Source of the DNA: JAWLHK01 sp041690355 [NCBI: bacterium] | Lineage (GTDB): Bacteria > J088 > JAWLBW01 | NCBI GenBank assembly: GCA_041690355.1 | Contig: JAWLHK010000004.1 | Coordinates: 124,001 to 188,000 of the forward strand | Reading direction: 5' to 3' | DNA length: 64,000 nt | In this document: positions 59,673 through 64,000 of the stretch, one piece after another | Layout of the letters: each line of letters starts with the position of its first letter | Numbering within the stretch: the first letter of the stretch is position 1 | Program-made: the position numbers and the translations under genes | Notes under the pieces: generated by a model | What the model was told of the DNA's origin: nothing | What the model saw: only the letters and a program-made list of their open reading frames with translations | Database searches by the model: none

Positions 59673-60551
59673 ATGTTTTCTGCGGCCCCGTACGTGAAAG
59701 CTCCCACCCGCGTCGGCATCATCGGTAAAGAAAAGGATCCGGCGCCAAGACTGGCCGGCGAGATCGAGGCCTGGTTCCGGGCGCGCGGCGTCGAGGTCCA
59801 TGTCGAGCGCGAGCTTTCCCTCCTCTCCGGCCTGGGCGACGGAGTTGCGCGCACCCAGCTCCCCGACACGGTCGAACTCCTGCTCGTGCTCGGTGGCGAC
59901 GGCACCCTGCTCAGCGTCGCCCGCCTGGTGGGCTCGCGGCAGACCCCCGTACTCGGTATCAATCTGGGATCGCTCGGTTTTCTGACCGAAGTCTCGACCG
60001 ACGAGCTCTGGGGCTCGCTCGAGAAGATCATGCAGGGGGCCGGCGAAATCGAGCCGCGCATGATGCTTGACGTGGCCGTCTTCCGCCATGAAGAGAAAAT
60101 TGCCCAGTACCACTGCCTGAACGACGTCGTCATCAACAAGGGCGCCCTCGCGCGCATTATCGAGCTCGAGACCTCCGTGGGGGCCGACCGCCTCACCACC
60201 TACCGGGCCGACGGGCTCATCATCTGCGGGCCGACGGGTTCGACCGCATACAACCTCTCGGCCGGCGGCCCCATGATCCATCCTGGAATGGAGTGCATGG
60301 CCGTCACGCCCATCTGCCCGTTCACGCTCTCGAACCGCTCCATGGTCCTGCGTCCCGACGTCACGCTTGCCATCACCCTTGCGTCGCAGTCTGGCGACTG
60401 CTTTCTGACCCTCGACGGGCAGGTCGGTTTCGGCCTCCAGCAGGGCGATCGCGTCGAGGTCCGGCGCGCCGCGTTCGATTTTCAGCTCGTTCGCAGCCTG
60501 ACCCGGAGCTACTTCGAAATCGCGCGCACCAAACTCAAGTGGGGCGGCTGA
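59673..60551 (+). CDS. nadK: NAD kinase
   Basis: 292 residues from ATG 59673; the TTG before it is rejected. The signature GGDGTLL (74-80), NLGSLGFLTE and the second motif CGPTGSTAYNLSAGGPMIHP are diagnostic of NadK. It phosphorylates NAD to NADP using ATP or polyphosphate. The stop overlaps the recN start as TGATG, a common nadK-recN arrangement. Predicted leaderless. Confidence 0.95.
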   Translation: MFSAAPYVKAPTRVGIIGKEKDPAPRLAGEIEAWFRARGVEVHVERELSLLSGLGDGVARTQLPDTVELLLVLGGDGTLLSVARLVGSRQTPVLGINLGSLGFLTEVSTDELWGSLEKIMQGAGEIEPRMMLDVAVFRHEEKIAQYHCLNDVVINKGALARIIELETSVGADRLTTYRADGLIICGPTGSTAYNLSAGGPMIHPGMECMAVTPICPFTLSNRSMVLRPDVTLAITLASQSGDCFLTLDGQVGFGLQQGDRVEVRRAAFDFQLVRSLTRSYFEIARTKLKWGG

Positions 60552-62209
60552 TGCTGTTGCGCCTGCAGGTCGAAAACGTCGCGCTCGCCGAGCGGGTCGA
60601 GCTGGAGCCGGGCCCGGGGCTCACCATCCTCACCGGTGAAACCGGGGCCGGCAAGTCACTCATGGTCGACGCCCTCTCGCTGCTCCAGGGAGCACGCGGA
60701 GCCGTCGAGTTCATTCGCACGGGAGCGGCGACGGCCGTCATCGAGGCGACCTTCTGCATTGCCGACGCCGCACGCCTCGCAGAACTTGCCGAGCGGGGCA
60801 TCGAACCCGACGGCGATGAGATCATCGTGCGCCGCGTGCTTTCGCGCGAAGGCCGCCACCGCACGTTCGTGAACGGAAGCCAGATACCCTCCGGAGTCGC
60901 GGGCGAGCTGCTCGGCGACCTGCTCGAGATCCACGGCCAGCACGAGCAGCAGAGCCTGCTGCGCCCTGCAGAACATCTGCGCCTTCTGGACGCGGCAGCC
61001 GGCTTGACCGGTGACGCTGAGGCCTATCGCGAGCGTTACGACCGCTTGCGCAGTCTGCTGGCCGAAGAGGCCGAGCTCGAGACGCGCACCCGCGAGCGCG
61101 AGCAGCGCATTGACTTTCTGCGCTACCAGATCGACGAAATCGAGCGGGTGCGGCCGCGCGCCGGCGAGTGGGATGAGCTGGAGGGCGAGCGGCGGCGCCT
61201 TGAAAATGCCGAAAAGCTGGCGGCAGTCTGTAACGAAGGCGAAACCGTGCTTTACAGCGAAGAATCATCCGTCAGCGACCGCGTCAAAAGCCTGAGCCGG
61301 CGCCTCGCCGAGGCCGCACGGTGGGATGCCCGCTTCGGCGCCTGGGCCGGCGAGGCCGAGGAGCTGGCCATCCGCGCCCAGGAGCTCGCCCGCAGCCTCG
61401 AAGACTACGGCCGGCACGTCGAGTCGGACGGCGCCCGCCTGAACGATATCAACGAACGCCTCGACGCCCTGGCGCATCTGCGCCGCAAGTACGGGGAACT
61501 GGAAGACCTCGAGGCCGAACTCGAGCGCATGCGCGCCGAGCTGCGCAACCTCGAAAACCAGGGCGATCGCGCCCAGTCGGTCGCCCGCGAACGCGAAGCC
61601 GCCGAGGGCGAGGTGCGAAAACGCGCCGCCGCGCTGACCAAGGCGCGCAAAGCCGCGGCGCCGCGATTTGCCGCCCAGCTTACCGAGGCGTTGCGCCCCC
61701 TGGGCATGCAGGAAGCCGTCGTCGAATGGCGGATCAGTGTCGATGAGACGGCGGGGCCGAGCGGCTTCGACGCGGCCGAACTTCTACTTTCGGCCAACCG
61801 CGGTGAGCCGGCCCGGCCCCTGCACAAGGTGGCCAGCGGCGGCGAACTGTCCCGCGTCATGCTGGCGTTGCATACGGTTTCGCTCGAAGCGGGCGGGCCC
61901 GCGTGCGTCGTCTTCGACGAAATCGACGCGGGTATCGGCGGCGAAGTCGGCGACGCCATCGGCCGCGCCCTGCGGCGCGTGGCCTCACGGGTGCAGGTTC
62001 TCTGCGTTACGCACCTGCCCCAGATTGCCGTGTACGCACATGCGCACTACATCGTACGCAAGCGGGTCGCGGGCGAGCGCACGGTATCTGAAATCGCTTC
62101 TCCCGCGGCCGACGAACGGCTCGCCGAACTCGGCCGCATGCTCGGCGGCCGTGACGACGATGCCTCGCGCAACCATGCGCGGGCAATGCTCGAAAGGGCC
62201 GCCGGATGA
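60551..62209 (+). CDS. recN: DNA repair protein RecN
   Basis: 552 residues from ATG 60551, with the usual N-terminal LRLQVENVALAERVEL; a longer open frame upstream lies in nadK and is rejected. Walker A GETGAGKS (29-36), a long coiled coil (about 150-400), the ABC signature SGGELSRVMLAL and Walker B CVVFDEIDAGIGG complete an SMC-like ATPase. It acts in double-strand break repair. The stop is overlapped by the GNAT start by 4 nt. Confidence 0.96.
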   Translation: MLLRLQVENVALAERVELEPGPGLTILTGETGAGKSLMVDALSLLQGARGAVEFIRTGAATAVIEATFCIADAARLAELAERGIEPDGDEIIVRRVLSREGRHRTFVNGSQIPSGVAGELLGDLLEIHGQHEQQSLLRPAEHLRLLDAAAGLTGDAEAYRERYDRLRSLLAEEAELETRTREREQRIDFLRYQIDEIERVRPRAGEWDELEGERRRLENAEKLAAVCNEGETVLYSEESSVSDRVKSLSRRLAEAARWDARFGAWAGEAEELAIRAQELARSLEDYGRHVESDGARLNDINERLDALAHLRRKYGELEDLEAELERMRAELRNLENQGDRAQSVAREREAAEGEVRKRAAALTKARKAAAPRFAAQLTEALRPLGMQEAVVEWRISVDETAGPSGFDAAELLLSANRGEPARPLHKVASGGELSRVMLALHTVSLEAGGPACVVFDEIDAGIGGEVGDAIGRALRRVASRVQVLCVTHLPQIAVYAHAHYIVRKRVAGERTVSEIASPAADERLAELGRMLGGRDDDASRNHARAMLERAAG

Positions 62210-62682
62210 AACCGCTGCACGCCATCCCGGGAACAATCCGGCGGGCGCGCATGCCCGACGCGCGCTTGATTCACGACATCATCGAGCCGCACGCCAAATC
62301 GGGGGCCATGCTCGCCCGGCCACTGGGCGACATCTACGAGAATCTCCGCGACTTTCTCGTTTTCGATGCCGGCAAGCAGGTGCTCGGCGTCGTGGCGCTT
62401 CACTTTGCGTGGAGCAACCTGGCCGAATTGCGCAGCCTGGCCGTGCTCGACAAGTACGCGGGACAGGGGGTGGGCGGCCGCCTGATCGAGGCCTGCCTTG
62501 AAGAGGCGCGCGCCTACGACATCGCCCAGGTGTTCACGCTTACCTACAAGCCGGACCTTTTCCGCCGCTTCGGGTTTCGGGAGGTCAACAAAGAGATTTT
62601 CCCGCAGAAAATCTGGAAAGACTGCATGAAGTGCCCGTTCCAGCATGATTGCCGCGAAATCGCCATGCTGGTCGAGGTCTGA
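62206..62682 (+). CDS. GNAT N-acetyltransferase, short ArgA (N-acetylglutamate synthase)-like
   Basis: 158 residues. GNAT motif A is LAELRSLAVLDKYAGQGVGG, and VFTLTYKPDLFRRFGFREVN follows. The C-terminus IFPQKIWKDCMKCPFQHDC and the EIAML ending are typical of the short ArgA-like group that acetylates glutamate in arginine synthesis. The cysteine cluster (C-x2-C-x5-C) may bind metal. It is co-transcribed with recN and nadK. No arginine gene is near, so the substrate rests on family similarity. Confidence 0.82.
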   Translation: MKPLHAIPGTIRRARMPDARLIHDIIEPHAKSGAMLARPLGDIYENLRDFLVFDAGKQVLGVVALHFAWSNLAELRSLAVLDKYAGQGVGGRLIEACLEEARAYDIAQVFTLTYKPDLFRRFGFREVNKEIFPQKIWKDCMKCPFQHDCREIAMLVEV

Positions 62683-62692
62683 GAGGTGTCCC

Positions 62693-64000
62693 GTGGATGA
62701 GTCACGACTGAACGAATGGACGCGCAGGCTCGAGCGTCTGAACGAAGAGTGGGAGCTCTACGCGGTCGATTCGCAGAGCACCGGCATTGAGGTGCGCCAG
62801 AGCGAGGTCGACGCCTTCAAGACGAGCCGCAACCAGGGGATCGCTCTGCGCGTACGGCGCGAAGGGCGCATCGGATTCTCGTTTTCGACGAGCCTCGAGC
62901 CCGAGGCCTTTGAGCGCATGATCGAGCAGGCGCGCGCCGCCGCCCAGGCCATGCCCGCCAATCCGCACGCACGTTTCTCGACCGACGACACGGCGGCACC
63001 CCGGCTCGACCTGGTCGACCCGGCGGGACCCCGGTCGACCGAGGAGAAGATCGATGCGGCGCGCAGGATCGAGGCTGCCGCTCTGGCGGCCGACCCCCGG
63101 GTGCGCCGGGTACGCAAGGCCAGTTATGCAGAAAGCGACGGCGGCGAATGGCTGATCAACTCGCACGGCATCCGGCGGCATGCCCGCGGCACGTTCTTTT
63201 CGGCCTCGGTACTTGCCATCGCCGAAGCCGACGGTGAAAGCGAATCGGGGGGTGAGTTTCTCTTCGGGCGCTCTTGGGACGCACTTGATTTCGAGTGGAT
63301 CGGAAGAGAGGCGGCCCGGCGCGCGGCGGCCGGCCTCGGGGGCAAACCCATGGGCACGGGCACCCGGCCGGTCGTGCTCGAAAATCGAGTGGTCGCCGAT
63401 CTGCTCGGCGTGTTATCCTCTTCCTTTCTCGGCGAATCCGTCCAGCGTAACCGTTCGCTGCTCGCCGGAAAACTGGGCGAGCCGATCATGGCTCCGTTCG
63501 TGAACCTGGTCGACGACGGCCTCGATGTACGCGGGTCGGGCGCGTTTCCCTTCGACGGCGAAGGCACCCCCCACCGTACGACGGTCCTGGTCAACGGCGG
63601 CGTTCTTCAGACCTATCTGTACGATCTGGAGACCGGAGCCATCGACCGCGCCGAATCGACCGGCAACTCGTCGCGCGGCGGCTTCAGAGCCCCGCCCGGA
63701 CCGGGAACGACGAACCTGCGCCTGGAGCAAGGTGACGGAGAGCTCGAGGATCTTTGCCGTGCGGCCGGTGACGGGTTGCTCATCACCGATCTGCTCGGCC
63801 TGCACACGGCCAACCCGATCAGCGGAGATTTCTCCCTGGGCGCCGTGGGTTTTGAAATCACCGGCGGCCGGATCGGCAGGCCGGTGCGGGGCGTGGCCGT
63901 TGCCGACAATGTGCTCGGCCTGTTCCGCAAAGCGACGCGCATCGGCGGGGATTTCCGCTATTTTGGTTCGCTGGGGGCAGCGAGCCTGCTGGTGCCCGAC
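62693..64000 (+). CDS. pmbA: TldD/PmbA family protein (PmbA-like), 3' truncated by window end
   Basis: GTG 62693 is preceded by GAGAGG, and the frame stays open for 436 codons to the window end, so the C-terminus (likely only 10-30 residues) is missing. The N-terminus DESRLNEWTRRLERL precedes YAVDSQSTGIEVRQSEVDAF, RTTVLVNGGVLQTYLYDLET and the STGNSSRGGFRAPPGPGTTN region typical of PmbA/TldE. With TldD it forms a heterodimeric metalloprotease that cleaves unfolded peptides such as modified microcin precursors. PmbA lacks the zinc motif itself, and no HExxxH is seen here. It follows the GNAT gene by 10 nt. Confidence 0.9.
   Translation, partial: MDESRLNEWTRRLERLNEEWELYAVDSQSTGIEVRQSEVDAFKTSRNQGIALRVRREGRIGFSFSTSLEPEAFERMIEQARAAAQAMPANPHARFSTDDTAAPRLDLVDPAGPRSTEEKIDAARRIEAAALAADPRVRRVRKASYAESDGGEWLINSHGIRRHARGTFFSASVLAIAEADGESESGGEFLFGRSWDALDFEWIGREAARRAAAGLGGKPMGTGTRPVVLENRVVADLLGVLSSSFLGESVQRNRSLLAGKLGEPIMAPFVNLVDDGLDVRGSGAFPFDGEGTPHRTTVLVNGGVLQTYLYDLETGAIDRAESTGNSSRGGFRAPPGPGTTNLRLEQGDGELEDLCRAAGDGLLITDLLGLHTANPISGDFSLGAVGFEITGGRIGRPVRGVAVADNVLGLFRKATRIGGDFRYFGSLGAASLLVPD

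Noticed and set aside
60293-60550. An N-terminal extension of recN
   Set aside because: The upstream part is out-of-frame nadK sequence. The family N-terminus begins at ATG 60551 with a TGATG coupling.
1-64000. Insertion sequences, prophage or integrative elements
   Set aside because: No transposase, integrase, phage structural gene or target-site duplication was recognised on either strand.

Overview
The window is about 64 kb of GC-rich DNA from a Gram-negative bacterium. It carries an LptD homologue, many proteins with lipoprotein signal peptides, a TldD/PmbA-family gene and a typical proteobacterial housekeeping set. The mix of DUF4388+TPR, SdrD-B-like lipoproteins, beta-propeller-like lipoproteins, a PI-PLC-like lipoprotein and a malic enzyme-phosphotransacetylase fusion suggests a deltaproteobacterium-like lineage (Myxococcota or relatives). 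That placement is inference from gene content, not proof. No transposase, integrase, phage gene or CRISPR array was seen, so this reads as chromosomal core plus lineage-specific surface genes.

Layout. 1-4.3 kb: the end of an unrecognised gene, a PI-PLC-like lipoprotein, and two tandem paralogous SdrD-B-like lipoproteins that each carry the same leader hairpin and terminator hairpin. 4.4-6.7 kb: proC-yggT-divIVA-DUF167. 6.7-9.98 kb: uppP, a STAS-like protein, ccdA and a cyclic-nucleotide-binding-domain protein, with two copies of a palindromic intergenic element. 10-13.9 kb: a small membrane protein, an alkaline-phosphatase-superfamily enzyme and a TgpA-type transglutaminase. 13.9-20.5 kb (minus strand): rpmH-rnpA-yidD-yidC, then two lipoproteins, a WecG-family glycosyltransferase and a membrane protein. 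20.8-26.5 kb: a small unknown gene, a galE-like/nucleotide-sugar dehydrogenase pair, a TPR lipoprotein and a D,D-carboxypeptidase. 26.7-31.8 kb: a 1021-residue lipoprotein, a secreted unknown, a DUF4388 protein and tRNA-Pro(CGG). 32-40.9 kb: maeB, two small genes, rsmB-fmt, pdxJ, an acyl-CoA mutase large subunit and queF.

40.9-55.6 kb is one long minus-strand polysaccharide operon of twelve tightly packed genes. It runs from a strong promoter near 55.65 kb and ends convergent with queF. It encodes a TPR protein, two AsnB-type amidotransferases, an O-antigen ligase/polymerase, two glycosyltransferases, a WecA-like initiating transferase, WecB, a nucleotide-sugar dehydrogenase, an epimerase, a nucleotidyltransferase-like protein and one unknown. 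Making a uronic-acid sugar and amidating it is a plausible theme. No flippase or export gene lies in the window. 55.7-64 kb holds lptD, a glycerophosphodiesterase and an EamA transporter on the minus strand. Diverging from these is nadK-recN-GNAT-pmbA, which runs off the end.

Two features go beyond gene content. First, at least six genes (tgpA, the small gene at 20.8 kb, the TPR lipoprotein, fmt, eamA, nadK) have their ATG only 6-7 nt after a -10-like hexamer, as expected for leaderless mRNAs. Second, the intergenic DNA carries several families of degenerate word-like repeats. One is present as a diverged inverted pair at 20.65-20.80 and 26.54-26.65 kb.
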